A DNA stretch of 64,000 nt, from the NCBI RefSeq assembly GCF_040496035.1, contig NZ_JBEPJZ010000002.1:918442-982441 (forward strand), in the 5' to 3' direction. The notes below the pieces were generated by a model that was given only the letters and a program-made list of their open reading frames with translations, did no database searches and was not told where the DNA came from. Shown here one piece after another: positions 54,700-63,939 of this stretch; position 1 is the stretch's first letter; each line of letters begins with the position of its first letter. The translations under genes were made by a program, and so were the position numbers. This DNA comes from Agromyces sp. SYSU T00194. GTDB lineage: Bacteria; Actinomycetota; Actinomycetes; Actinomycetales; Microbacteriaceae.

Positions 54700-55641
54700 T
54701 CAGGCGAAGCGCACCGACTGCTGCAGCCGGGTGCGCACCTCCATGACCTCGCCGCCGCCGATCAGCGCGGAGCCGGGCAGGCCGGTGCGCAGCACGCCGG
54801 GCAGCCGGGAGCGCTGCACGATCGCGGTCACCGCGCCGCGGATCGACCCGAGCACCTGCAGGTCCTCCTCGGAGTCGCCGTCGGGCACCACGACGAGCAG
54901 GCACGTGAACTTCACGTGGGCCGCGCGGCCGACGGCCTTGGCGCGCTGCGCGAGCGCACGCATCGGCTTCTCGCCGCCCAGCGCCTCGCCGATGAGCTCG
55001 CCGCGGCGGATGCGCACCGGCCCGCCCCAGTCCTCGGACGCGATGGCGAACAGCCCGGTGGGCCCGAGCACGATGTGGTCGAGCTTGGCGGGCAACCCCG
55101 GCCCCGCGGCATCCGTCGCCACGTCGTGCCAGGCCGTGTAGGCGATGCCGAGCGTCGACACCGTGCGCGCGGTGGCCTCTTCGGCGAGCGCGTCGGCCAG
55201 CACGTGCCGGATCTCGCGCGGCGCGCGGCGCACGAGCTCGGCGTCGAACGGGTCGGGCAGGTCGACGCCACGGCCCGCCCACTCGCGGACGAGCTCGAGG
55301 TAGCGCACGCGCGAGACCCCGCCCGGGTGTCCGTGGCTGCGCGTGGTGGGGCGCGTGTCGCGCCGCTCGCCCTGCGTGCGCGGCATCGACCACGAGCCGG
55401 CCTCCGCATCGCCGGCCGACGTGCGCGGCCGGCCGCCCCGGTCGTACGCCGCTCGTGCCTCCGCGGTGCCGACGCGCTCCCACGCGGCCTGCACGGCGTG
55501 GAACCGGTCGGGGTCGCCGCCCGTGTCGGGATGCGTCTCGCGGAGCTTCCGGCGGTACGCCGCGCGGAGCTCGCCGGTGGACGCGTCCGCGGCCACGCCG
55601 AGGATCTCGTACGGCGTCGCCTGGAGCGGGCTGTCGGGCAT
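54700..55641 (-). CDS. J-domain protein fused to a NERD-like nuclease-related domain
   Basis: 313 residues. Residues 8-65 form a J domain with helix II/III flanking the HPD tripeptide (LRETHPDTGGDPDRF). After a Ser/Arg/Gly linker (65-105) comes an alpha/beta domain with LDHIVLGPTGLFAIASEDWGG and later CLLVVVPDG, resembling NERD/restriction-like sensor domains. No Zn-finger or C-terminal substrate domain of DnaJ. Probably recruits Hsp70 to a nucleic-acid or protein target; specific role unknown. Confidence 0.78.
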   Translation of the reverse strand: MPDSPLQATPYEILGVAADASTGELRAAYRRKLRETHPDTGGDPDRFHAVQAAWERVGTAEARAAYDRGGRPRTSAGDAEAGSWSMPRTQGERRDTRPTTRSHGHPGGVSRVRYLELVREWAGRGVDLPDPFDAELVRRAPREIRHVLADALAEEATARTVSTLGIAYTAWHDVATDAAGPGLPAKLDHIVLGPTGLFAIASEDWGGPVRIRRGELIGEALGGEKPMRALAQRAKAVGRAAHVKFTCLLVVVPDGDSEEDLQVLGSIRGAVTAIVQRSRLPGVLRTGLPGSALIGGGEVMEVRTRLQQSVRFA

Positions 55642-55750
55642 CGCGGGCAACGCCTCCGGGGTCGAGGGAACGGGAATCGAATCCCGACCCTACCGCGCCC
55701 GCCCGAGTAGACTCCGAGCACATTCCGAGCCCCGCCGAGGAAGGAACGAC

Positions 55751-56176
55751 ATGGTCCCCGAGATCAACTACTGGGCGGTGCTGGTCGCCACGCTCTCCAC
55801 GATGATCGTGGGTTCGGTCTGGTACACGCCGAAGGTGTTCGGGAACTACTGGATGCGGAAGGCGAACGTGCAGCCCGACGGCCGCAGCGCCGTCGGCGCG
55901 ATCATCGCCACCGTGCTGGTGAGCTTCGTGTCGGCGTGGGTGCTCGCGGGCGCGACCGCGATCGCCTGGCACTTCTACGGCGGCAGCTTCCTCGGCAACG
56001 CGCTGGTCACCGCGCTCATCCTCTGGGCCGGGTTCACCGCCGCGCGCTTCGTCACGCACGATGCGTTCGAGCGCCGCCCCGCGGGCCTGACGACGCTGAA
56101 CATCGCGCACGAGCTCGTCACCTTCGTCGTGATGGCGCTGATCATCGGCGCCTGGCCGCCCGCCGGCACCGTCTGA
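55751..56176 (+). CDS. DUF1761 membrane protein
   Basis: 141 residues with four predicted helices; INYWAVLVATLSTMIVGSVWYTPKVFG is the DUF1761 N-terminal signature (given here in full from residue 5 in two parts in the protein). ATG 55751 follows GAGGAAGGA. Monocistronic-looking. Function unknown. Confidence 0.85.
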   Translation: MVPEINYWAVLVATLSTMIVGSVWYTPKVFGNYWMRKANVQPDGRSAVGAIIATVLVSFVSAWVLAGATAIAWHFYGGSFLGNALVTALILWAGFTAARFVTHDAFERRPAGLTTLNIAHELVTFVVMALIIGAWPPAGTV

Positions 56177-56231
56177 CACCCTGCTGCCCGCGACCCGCCC
56201 CGGGCCGGCACTCGCGACGGCGTACCCGGCG

Positions 56232-56237
56232 TAGCGT
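56232..56237 (+). promoter_or_regulatory. -10 box of a probably leaderless Pr6Pr transcript
   Basis: TAGCGT, seven bases, then ATG at 56245; almost identical to the box before 51566. Confidence 0.45.
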
Positions 56238-56244
56238 TGACGGC

Positions 56245-56988
56245 ATGCGCGAGCGCGAGGCCCCGCCCGACCGACGCCGCCGTCGTGCACTGCGCACGCT
56301 GGGGCTCGCGCGCCTGGCCGTCGCCGTGGTCGAGGTGCTCGCGCTGATCGAGAACTTCCGGTACGTCCTCGGCTTCCGCAGCTTCGCCGCGGTGAACTTC
56401 TTCAGCTACTTCACCGTGCAGAGCGCATTCCTCACCGTGCTGGTGATCGGCGCGAGCGGCGTGGTGGCGGTGCTCGGGCGGCGCGAGCCGCACTGGTTCA
56501 CGGGCGTCCGCTGCCTGGTCACCACCTACGTGGTCATCTCCGGCATCGTGTTCGGCCTGATCGTCTACCAGGCCCGCGCGACCGGCTACCGCATCGACGT
56601 GCCGCCGTCCGACCAGGTGCTGCACTTCGTGGTGCCGGTCGTGCTCGTGGTCGACTGGCTGCTCGAGACGGTGCTCGGCGTGCGGCACGTGCCGGTGACG
56701 TGGCGGATGCTGTGGTGGGCGCCCCTCTTCCCCGCCCTGTGGCTCGTGTTCACGCTCGTCCGCGGGCCGTCGGTCGGCTGGTATCCGTACTTCTTCCTCG
56801 ACCCGCTGCAGGTCGGCGGCGCGCCCGGCATCGCGTTCTACTGCGCGATCGTGCTCGCCGTCATCCTGGTCGTGGCGGTGCTCCTCGTCGCGGCGACCCG
56901 CATCGTGCGCCGCGAGGGCGCCGGCACGCTGGACCCGGAGCCGGATGCCGCGGCGGACGCACGCGTGCTCGAGGCATCCGCTCGCTGA
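56245..56988 (+). CDS. Pr6Pr family six-helix membrane protein
   Basis: 247 residues with six predicted helices; NFFSYFTVQSAFLTVLVI and LHFVVPVVLVVDWLL are characteristic of the Pr6Pr (FAR-17a/AIG1-like) group. A basic N-terminal stretch precedes helix 1 and a polar C-terminal tail ends the protein. Function unknown; stands between DUF1761 and the permuted oxidase, on the opposite strand to the latter. Confidence 0.85.
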   Translation: MREREAPPDRRRRRALRTLGLARLAVAVVEVLALIENFRYVLGFRSFAAVNFFSYFTVQSAFLTVLVIGASGVVAVLGRREPHWFTGVRCLVTTYVVISGIVFGLIVYQARATGYRIDVPPSDQVLHFVVPVVLVVDWLLETVLGVRHVPVTWRMLWWAPLFPALWLVFTLVRGPSVGWYPYFFLDPLQVGGAPGIAFYCAIVLAVILVVAVLLVAATRIVRREGAGTLDPEPDAAADARVLEASAR

Positions 56989-57004
56989 GCCCGCACCGAG
57001 CGGT

Positions 57005-58459
57005 TCAGCCCGCGGAGGGCTCGAGACCGGTGCTCGCGAAGGGCTCGAGGCTGGTGCGCGCGAGCGCGACGACCTCGTCGTCGGATGCCTCCGCGAGCGC
57101 GTCCGCACGCTCGGCGGCGAGCAGGCCCACGAGCACCGGCTCGTCAGGGGTCGGACTCAGGTCGAGCCAGCCCGCGAACGGGTCGTCGGGTGCGCCGACC
57201 ACCGTGCGCGCCGGCGGCCCCGGCGGCAGGAACGGCTCGTCGAAACGGAGCCAGACCTGGTCGAGCCGACCCGTGCCGAGCGCCGAGATGGCCCGCGCGT
57301 GCCGCAGCGGCAACGACGGCGTGAACGCGATCGTGTGCGATCGCAGCACCCCGAGCGGCACCGTGACGATCGCGCGGTGGGCCGCGAACGACTCCCCGGT
57401 CTCGAGCCGCAGCGACACGGCGTCGCCCGAGTAGTCGATGCTCAGCACGGCGCCGCCGAGCAGCACGTCGAGGTCGGCCGCCTCGTCGCGCAGGAACTGC
57501 ACGTACGGCGTCTGGACGCGATCCTGCACGACCGCCTCGTCGGGCTCGAGTCCGCCGTACCAGGCGGAGATCCGCCGGGCGTCCGCGCCGGTGCGCACGC
57601 CCAGCACCGTGTCGAGCTGGTACGCGAGCCAGTCGGCCGGTGCGATGCCGTCGTCGCCCGGCTCGTCGGAGAGCCGCTCGGACGCGCCGGAGCGCAGCAG
57701 CGCGTTCGCCAGCGTGATGTCGTGCGGCTGGGCGCGCGCCCACTCGCGGGCCGCGGCGACCGCCTGCGCGCCGGCGTCGGAGGGGTCGACGGCCGTCCCG
57801 TCGGGCGCGTGCACGGTCGGGGTGAGGTCGAACGGCGCGGTCGACGTGCCGGCGCCGGCGAGACGTGCCTGCAGCCCGACGGCGTCGGCGGGCACGAACG
57901 CCGCGCCCAGCTCGACCGGCACGGGCCAGGCGTCGTCCTCGATGCTCCGGATCCTCCCGCCGATGCGGTCCCGGCCCTCCAGCACGACCACGCGGTAGCC
58001 CGCGTCGGCGAGCGCGCGGGCAGCGGTGATGCCCGCGAGGCCCGCGCCGACGACGGCGATGCGTTCGCCGGGCTCGGCGACCTCGGCGACCTGCACCGCG
58101 GCGCGCGCGCCCTGCTCGGCGGCGCCGCGGACGGTGCCGGGGTACGCGGTCGACGTCGCCTCGCCGGCGAGGAAGACCCGGTCGTCGAGGGGGACGGCCA
58201 GGTCGACGCGGTGCTGGGGGGTCGATCCGACGGCCTGGAAGCTGAATGCCCCGCGCGCGAACGGGTCGGTGCCCCACGCCGACCGCCGCATCGCCGCCGG
58301 CGCGGGCACCGCGTGGGCCACGGGGGTGCCGGTCGGGGTGGGCGTCGGGGTCGGGCTCGGCGTCGGCGACGCGGTCGGCGCGGGCGGCTCGGGCACGCAC
58401 CCGGCGAGCACCGCCGCGAGGCCCGCCGCGGAGCCGACCAGGAACGTGCGCCGTCGCAT
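57005..58459 (-). CDS. Tat-exported lipoprotein flavin amine oxidase with circularly permuted motif order
   Basis: 484 residues. The N terminus is a twin-arginine lipoprotein signal (RRRTF, then LAGC with Cys21) plus a Pro/Thr linker (22-46). Residues 58-125 hold what is normally the C terminus of flavin amine oxidases: SAWGTDPFARGAFSF, FLAGEATSTAYPGTVRGA. Only then comes the usual N-terminal FAD Rossmann motif VVGAGLAGITAARAL (136-150) and EGRDRIGGRI. The protein ends at ALARTSLEPFAS, the point where the normal C-terminal segment would begin. Hence the two ends look swapped. Coupled (TGATG) to the methyltransferase gene upstream. Substrate unknown. Confidence 0.88.
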   Translation of the reverse strand: MRRRTFLVGSAAGLAAVLAGCVPEPPAPTASPTPSPTPTPTPTGTPVAHAVPAPAAMRRSAWGTDPFARGAFSFQAVGSTPQHRVDLAVPLDDRVFLAGEATSTAYPGTVRGAAEQGARAAVQVAEVAEPGERIAVVGAGLAGITAARALADAGYRVVVLEGRDRIGGRIRSIEDDAWPVPVELGAAFVPADAVGLQARLAGAGTSTAPFDLTPTVHAPDGTAVDPSDAGAQAVAAAREWARAQPHDITLANALLRSGASERLSDEPGDDGIAPADWLAYQLDTVLGVRTGADARRISAWYGGLEPDEAVVQDRVQTPYVQFLRDEAADLDVLLGGAVLSIDYSGDAVSLRLETGESFAAHRAIVTVPLGVLRSHTIAFTPSLPLRHARAISALGTGRLDQVWLRFDEPFLPPGPPARTVVGAPDDPFAGWLDLSPTPDEPVLVGLLAAERADALAEASDDEVVALARTSLEPFASTGLEPSAG

Positions 58460-60003
58460 CAGTCGGTCCCGCCCGGCGCGTCCGCCGCCGCCAGCGCCGG
58501 CCCGAGCATGCCGCACAGCGCGAGCTCGAGCACGTCGGCCTCGAGCTCCTCGGCGAGGGCCGGTTCGTCGGCGTCGAGCAGTCCCGCGAGCGCGCTCGCG
58601 ATCGCCGCGACGGTGAGGCTGCCGTCGCTCGCGCCGACGAGCGCGGCCAGCGCCGTGCCCGCGTCGACCGTGCGCGCGAAGCCGCCGCCCTGCCGCAGCG
58701 TGATCGCCGTCGGGTCGTCCGACCCGGGCCAGTGGTGACGCTGCTCGGTGACGTCGCCGGCGACGACCGGACGCGCGGCGGCGACGTCGTCGGCCATGCG
58801 GTCGAACGCGGCGACGCACGCCTCCAGGTGCGGGCCGGGCGCCCCCGTCCCGAGCGGCCCGTGCTGACGCTCCTGGCGCCGGAGCCGGGCACGGCCGTCC
58901 GCGGGACGCCGTGCGAGCACGTACCCGAACCCCACGGCATCGACGCCGCGTTCCTCGAAGTCGTCGAGCCAGGCGCGGATGAGCGCGTCGTACCCGGGCG
59001 CACCGGGCCGGGTGCCCCCGTCGCGCACCCAGGTCTCGGCGTACTCGACCGGGTCGACCCGGTCTCGCTCGACCAGCCAGTACTCCAGGCCCGGTGCGAA
59101 CCAGCCCGCGGCGCGCTCGAGCCCGTCCGCGGCGCCCCGGTACTCCCAGTCGGCGAGCAGCTGCGCGCTCCCGCCCGGTGCGAGGTGCGCGTCGAGGCCG
59201 GCCAGCACCTCGGCGACGAGCGCATCGCCGACCATGCCACCGTCGCGGTACTCGTAGGCGGGCACGTCGGCCCGGCGGGGCGTGATCACGAACGGCGGGT
59301 TCGACACGATGCGATCGAACCGCTCCCCCGCGACCGGCGCGAACAGGCTGCCGAGGCGGAACTCGATGCGGTCGACGCCGTTGAGGGCCGCGTTCAGCGC
59401 CGCGTAGCGCAGCGCGCGGGCGCTGATGTCGGTGGCGACGACGCGGTCGGCGTGCCGGGCGGCGTGCAGCGCCTGGATGCCGCATCCGGTGCCGAGGTCG
59501 AGCGCAGACGCGACCGGAGCCTGCCACTGCAGCGACGCGAGCGTGCTCGACGCACCGCCGACGCCGAGCACGTGGTCCTCGGCGAGCGGGGCGCCGGTCT
59601 GCAGCTCGCCGGGGTCGGACGCGATCCACCACTCCGCCTCGCCCGCGCGGTCCTGGAACGCGTAGGGGCGCAGGTCGACGCGGGTGCGCACGTGCGCACC
59701 GTCGACGTCGACGAGGCCGAGTTCGGCGGCGCCCTCGACGCCCGCGGTCGGCAGCGCCCGCGCGAGGTCGTCGCGCAGGACGGTGCGGCCGAGCAGGAGG
59801 AGGAGCCCCAGCGTGGCCGAGGGCGCGTCGCCGGCGCGCTCCAACGCTCGCGCGGCGGGCACGGCGTCGCCGCGGTGCAGCGCGGCCTCGGCCTCCGCTC
59901 CCCAGAGCGCGTCGAGCCCGGCCACGGTGTAGCGCGCGGCGGCCAGGTCGGTCGCCAGCGCGGCCGCGAGCCGCCTCTCCGTCGCAGTCACCACGTGTCT
60001 CAT
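58459..60003 (-). CDS. Class I SAM-dependent methyltransferase (HemK-like, NPPF motif)
   Basis: 514 residues. An N-terminal helical domain (1-150) precedes the SAM-binding core ALDLGTGCGIQALHAA and the amide/adenine-methylase motif VSNPPFVI; a C-terminal domain of about 170 residues follows. This architecture is shared by a large actinobacterial group of unknown substrate; NPPF suggests methylation of a planar nitrogen in protein Gln or nucleic acid. Its stop shares a base with the oxidase ATG. Start ATG 60003 lacks a clear ribosome site; a GTG nine bases on is possible. Confidence 0.85.
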   Translation of the reverse strand: MRHVVTATERRLAAALATDLAAARYTVAGLDALWGAEAEAALHRGDAVPAARALERAGDAPSATLGLLLLLGRTVLRDDLARALPTAGVEGAAELGLVDVDGAHVRTRVDLRPYAFQDRAGEAEWWIASDPGELQTGAPLAEDHVLGVGGASSTLASLQWQAPVASALDLGTGCGIQALHAARHADRVVATDISARALRYAALNAALNGVDRIEFRLGSLFAPVAGERFDRIVSNPPFVITPRRADVPAYEYRDGGMVGDALVAEVLAGLDAHLAPGGSAQLLADWEYRGAADGLERAAGWFAPGLEYWLVERDRVDPVEYAETWVRDGGTRPGAPGYDALIRAWLDDFEERGVDAVGFGYVLARRPADGRARLRRQERQHGPLGTGAPGPHLEACVAAFDRMADDVAAARPVVAGDVTEQRHHWPGSDDPTAITLRQGGGFARTVDAGTALAALVGASDGSLTVAAIASALAGLLDADEPALAEELEADVLELALCGMLGPALAAADAPGGTD

Positions 60004-60155
60004 TCAACCGCAGTCGTGGCCGCACGCGCATCGCACCGCCGGTCATCGCCGAGGCCCCGTCGTGTTGCGGTTCGATCACGGATCGGCAAGGTCCGTGAAA
60101 CGCGGATGTCACACTCCCGGGTTAGCCTTGCGATGTCGAGTCGGAGGGGGACACC

Positions 60156-60491
60156 ATGTCGCAGGAGGCGCCGGGCATCGAGCGGCTGCGCCAGGACGCG
60201 CGCGACGAGCTCGCGGCCCTCATCGACCTGCGATGCCGGCTCGGCGAGGACCCGTGGGCGTTCCTGCCCGACCTGCCGACGGTCGACGAGCAGGTGGTGG
60301 CGACGCTCCGCGAGGAGCGCATCCACTCCGACCGGTGGAGCACGGCGCGCGCCCGTGCGTACCACCCGACGGCGCGCGACGGCGACCGCGAGCGCTTCGA
60401 GTTCGACGTCCTGCGCGACATCGCGGTGGAGCACCCCGACCTGAGCGTCGCGGTGTGGAGCATGATCGGCCGGGTCCCGACCGTCTGGTGA
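60156..60491 (+). CDS. Small soluble protein of unknown function
   Basis: 111 residues, charged and mostly helical, without Cys, signal or membrane segment. GGAGGGGG lies just upstream of the ATG, supporting expression. The promoter region (60004-60155) includes TTAGCCT about 35 bases upstream. No family recognised. Confidence 0.7.
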   Translation: MSQEAPGIERLRQDARDELAALIDLRCRLGEDPWAFLPDLPTVDEQVVATLREERIHSDRWSTARARAYHPTARDGDRERFEFDVLRDIAVEHPDLSVAVWSMIGRVPTVW

Positions 60492-60509
60492 CGGTCGGCG
60501 CATCCGCCG

Positions 60510-62369
60510 TCACCCTGCTGCGTCGAGGGATGCCGCATCGGTGACCGGCAGCCGGCACGCGAACTCGCGACACAGGTACGCCGTCGTCACACCGCCGCGC
60601 GTCGCGCGCCCCTCGAACAGCACGAACCCCGCATCGACCCAGTCGGCGACCCGCTCCTCCGCGACGACCACGGCGACGGACGCCCCGTGCCGTCGCGTCG
60701 CACGCACGAGCGCGTCGTCGGCATCGCCCGCCGGCGTCACGGTGACGAGCTGGGTCGTGCCGCGTTCGAGCGCCTCGGCGACGCGCAGCGCCCTGCCGAA
60801 CGCGAGCGGCTGGCGCACCATCGGCTCCGCCACCCGGGCGACGGCCGCCCGAGCGGCGTCGAGGTAGCGCCGATCGCCGGTCAGCCCGAAGAGGGTGACG
60901 GATGCCTCCGCGAGCGCGCTCGCTCCCGACGGCGTCGCCCCCTCCGACGGGTCCGCCTCGACCACCAGCCCCCGGGCGGCGAGCACCGGGTCGGCGCCGC
61001 CGGGTGCCGCGAACGGCGCACCGCCCTCCGATGCGGCGAGGATCGTCGCATCGACGAGGTCGCGGGCCGCGACCGCGAGTTCCGGGGCCCCGTCGGCCAG
61101 CGCGACGGCGAGGAGCCCGCCGGCGAGCATCCCGTGGTCCTCGAGCGTCGCGCGCGCCGCCGCCCGCTCCCCGTGCAGCGACATGCGCACGAGCCCTCCG
61201 GCCTCGTCGCGGTGCCGCTCGAGGAGCAGGGCCGCGGTCTCTCGTGCGGCGTCCACCCACCGGGGTTCGTCGAGCAGCGCACCGGCCGTCGCGAGCGCCC
61301 CGATCGCCAGCCCGTTCCAGCCGGTGAGGATCTTCTCGTCGAGCGCGGGGCGCGGCTGGGCGGCGCGCTCGGCGGCGTCGAGCCGGTAGTAGCCGCCCTC
61401 CGTGCGCGCGCCGCCCACCTCGCTCTCCGAGTCCTGCGCGCTGGCGAACCCGCCGTCGGGCTGCCGCAGCACGTCGAGCAGGAAGGCGGCGATCCCGTGC
61501 GCGGTCGCCGCCGCCCACGGCGCGTCCCCCCGCGCGGCGATCCGAGCGGTCGTCTCGAGCAGCTGCGCGTTGTCGTACAGCATCCGCTCGTAGTGCGGCT
61601 CGCTCCAGTCGGCGCGCGTGCCGTATCGGAAGAACCCGCCCTCGACCGGGTCGCGCAGCGGCGACGCGGCCATCGCGCGCAGGCTCCGCTCCGCCGACGC
61701 GGCCGCTTCGCCGCCGTGGGCGAGCAGGAACCCGAGCACGGGAGCGACGGGGAACTTCGGCGCGCCGCCGTAGCCGCCGAATGCGCGGTCCTCGAGCGCG
61801 ACCAGCGCGTCGGCCGCTGCATCGAGCGCTGCGCGGGAGGGCGGGCCGGCACTGTCGGGTCGCAGCGCGGATGCCTCGGCCAGTGCACCCGCGAGCGAGG
61901 ACGCAGTGGCGTCGACCTCGTCGCGGCGCTGCGTCCAGGCCTGCGCGACGGCGTCGAGCAGCTCGCCGAATCCGGGCACGCCGCCGGCGGGCCGCGGCGG
62001 GAAGTAGGTGCCGGCATAGAACGCTCGCCCCTCCGGCGTGGTGAACACCGTGAGCGGCCAGCCGAGGTTGCGGGTGAATGCGCTCGCGGCGGCGAGGTAC
62101 CCGGCGTCGACGTCGGGATGCTCCTCGCGGTCGACCTTGATCGCGACGAACCCGTCGCGCAGCTGCGCGGCGATCAGCGGGTCGCTGAAGCTCTCGCGTG
62201 CCATGACGTGGCACCAGTGGCAGGTGGCGTAGCCGATCGAGACGAGCACCGGCACGTCGCGGCGACGCGCCTCGGCGAACGCCTCGTCGCCCCAGGGCCA
62301 CCAGTCGACGGGGTTGGCCGCATGGGCGCGCAGGTAGGGGCTCAGCGCCCCCGCGAGTCGGTCGGCCAT
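60510..62369 (-). CDS. DUF255 thioredoxin-fold protein (YyaL/SPATA20-like)
   Basis: 619 residues. The N-terminal thioredoxin-like domain has the family CxxC in [16 protein letters not shown] and [15 protein letters not shown]; the rest is an (alpha/alpha) toroid with [20 protein letters not shown] and [13 protein letters not shown]. Possibly a thiol-dependent sugar epimerase-like enzyme; function unproven. Starts two bases after the G6PDH stop, so the two form an operon. Confidence 0.92.
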   Translation of the reverse strand: MADRLAGALSPYLRAHAANPVDWWPWGDEAFAEARRRDVPVLVSIGYATCHWCHVMARESFSDPLIAAQLRDGFVAIKVDREEHPDVDAGYLAAASAFTRNLGWPLTVFTTPEGRAFYAGTYFPPRPAGGVPGFGELLDAVAQAWTQRRDEVDATASSLAGALAEASALRPDSAGPPSRAALDAAADALVALEDRAFGGYGGAPKFPVAPVLGFLLAHGGEAAASAERSLRAMAASPLRDPVEGGFFRYGTRADWSEPHYERMLYDNAQLLETTARIAARGDAPWAAATAHGIAAFLLDVLRQPDGGFASAQDSESEVGGARTEGGYYRLDAAERAAQPRPALDEKILTGWNGLAIGALATAGALLDEPRWVDAARETAALLLERHRDEAGGLVRMSLHGERAAARATLEDHGMLAGGLLAVALADGAPELAVAARDLVDATILAASEGGAPFAAPGGADPVLAARGLVVEADPSEGATPSGASALAEASVTLFGLTGDRRYLDAARAAVARVAEPMVRQPLAFGRALRVAEALERGTTQLVTVTPAGDADDALVRATRRHGASVAVVVAEERVADWVDAGFVLFEGRATRGGVTTAYLCREFACRLPVTDAASLDAAG

Positions 62370-62371
62370 CG

Positions 62372-63754
62372 TCAGCGGTGCGGGGTGGTCGGCCAGGACG
62401 ACGGCCCGCCCGAACCCGCCGGGTACTCCTCGAGGGGCACCCGGTCCTCCGCCCACGCGGCCCGGATCGGCGTCACGATGCGCCAGCACGCCTCCGCCAT
62501 GTCACCGCTGACCGAGAGCAGCTCGTCGCCGTCGAGGATGCCGCCGAGCACCTCGCCGTAAGCACCGAGCCGCCCCTCGGTGGTGGTCGCCGACAGTTCG
62601 ACGGTGCGGAGCCCCAGCAGGTCGTCGGCGCGGTTCACGGCGACGTCGAGCGTGATGCGCTCCGGCTTCATGCCGATCCGGAGGCGCCGCCGCACGTCGC
62701 CGGCGAAGCCGACGGGCAGCGCGGTCGGCTCGCGGAACGTCACGACGATCTCCTCGCGCTCGTGGCCGATGGCCTTCCCGGACCGCAGCACGAACGGCAC
62801 GCCGTGCCAGCGCTCGGAGTTGACCTGCAGCGTCACCTCGGTCAGCGTCTCCGTCTCGTTGGCCGGGTCGACGCCGTCCTCGGCCGCGTAGTCGGGCATG
62901 ACCCGCGAGCCGATGGAGCCGGCGGTGTAGCGCGCGCGCCGGGTCGCGGTCGTCGCGTCGCTGCCCCACACGCGCGTCTGCTCGAGGACGTCGGCCATGG
63001 CGCGGTGCATCGCGTCGGGCTCGACCGACGGCGGCGGCTCCATGGCGATGAGCGCGAGCACCTGGAGGAGGTGGCTCTGCACCATGTCGAGGAGCGCCCC
63101 GGCGTGGTCGTAGTACCCGGCACGGCCCTCCAGGCCGAGGGATTCGTCGAAGACGACCTCGACGCGCTCGACGTGGTCGCGGTGCCACACCGACTCGAAC
63201 ATGTGGTTCGCGAATCGGAGGCCGGTCACGGACAGCACGGTGGTCTTTCCGAGGAAGTGGTCGACGCGCACCACCTGCACACCGTCGGGGAGTCGTGCGA
63301 GGAGGCCGTTGAACTCGCGCGCGCTCTCGAGGTCGGTGCCGAACGGCTTCTCGAGCGCGAGCACGGTGCCGTCGGGCACCGACATGTCGGCGAGGGTCTC
63401 GCACGCGGCATGGGCCACCGCGGGCGGGAGTGCGAAGTACACGGCCACGGGGCCGGGCAGGTCGTCGAAGAGCGCCTGCAGGTCGTCCCTGCTGGTGGCG
63501 TCCGCCTGGCGGTACCGAGCGGATGCCATGAGCTCGGCGACGAGCGGATCGTCCTCGTCCGCCCGCATCGACCGCCGCAGGCGCGCCCGCCACTCGTCGT
63601 CGCCGAGTGCGCTGCGTCCGACGCCGACCACGCGCAGGTGCTTGCGGCGGTCGAACATGAGCAGCTCGCCGAGTCCGGGCAGCAGCAGCCGCGCGGCGAG
63701 GTCGCCGTCGGCACCGAGGATCACGAACGTACGTCGCGTCACCATGCGGCCCAT
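62372..63754 (-). CDS. zwf: Glucose-6-phosphate dehydrogenase
   Basis: NAD(P)-dependent oxidation of glucose 6-phosphate; 460 residues (457 if ATG 63745 is used). The coenzyme motif is altered to [15 protein letters not shown] instead of GATGDLAxRKLxPAL. The active-site [11 protein letters not shown] is intact, as are ALEKPFG and [12 protein letters not shown]. It is followed by the DUF255 gene rather than by opcA/pgl/tkt, so it is probably a second, divergent G6PDH rather than the housekeeping copy. Confidence 0.88.
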   Translation of the reverse strand: MGRMVTRRTFVILGADGDLAARLLLPGLGELLMFDRRKHLRVVGVGRSALGDDEWRARLRRSMRADEDDPLVAELMASARYRQADATSRDDLQALFDDLPGPVAVYFALPPAVAHAACETLADMSVPDGTVLALEKPFGTDLESAREFNGLLARLPDGVQVVRVDHFLGKTTVLSVTGLRFANHMFESVWHRDHVERVEVVFDESLGLEGRAGYYDHAGALLDMVQSHLLQVLALIAMEPPPSVEPDAMHRAMADVLEQTRVWGSDATTATRRARYTAGSIGSRVMPDYAAEDGVDPANETETLTEVTLQVNSERWHGVPFVLRSGKAIGHEREEIVVTFREPTALPVGFAGDVRRRLRIGMKPERITLDVAVNRADDLLGLRTVELSATTTEGRLGAYGEVLGGILDGDELLSVSGDMAEACWRIVTPIRAAWAEDRVPLEEYPAGSGGPSSWPTTPHR

Positions 63755-63777
63755 GCTAGGACGCCCCCGGAATGCAC

Positions 63778-63809
63778 GAAACCCCCCAGCATCGCTGCTG
63801 GGGGGTTTC
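63778..63809 (-). terminator. rRNA operon terminator
   Basis: Perfect 14-bp stem GAAACCCCCCAGCA / TGCTGGGGGGTTTC with loop TCGC, located just after the 5S rRNA on the minus strand; the stem ends in TTT. Strong intrinsic-terminator candidate. Confidence 0.85.
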
Positions 63810-63820
63810 GTTCAATGAAT

Positions 63821-63939
63821 GTCCGGCGGTGTCCTACTCTCCCACAGGGTGGCCCCTGCAGTACCATCGGCGCTGCGAGTCTTAGCTTCCGGGTTCGGAA
63901 CGGGACCGGGCGTTTCCCTCGCGCTATGGCCGCCGAAAC
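63821..63939 (-). rRNA. rrf: 5S ribosomal RNA
   Basis: About 119 nt on the minus strand beginning GTTTCGGCGGCCATAGCG and ending CACCGCCGGAC, with the conserved CCGTTCCGAACCCGGAAG loop and GGGAGAGTAGG segment. The region 63940-64000 is the 23S-5S spacer, with CCACACC/GGTGTGTGG arms; the 23S gene would lie beyond the window. Confidence 0.96.
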
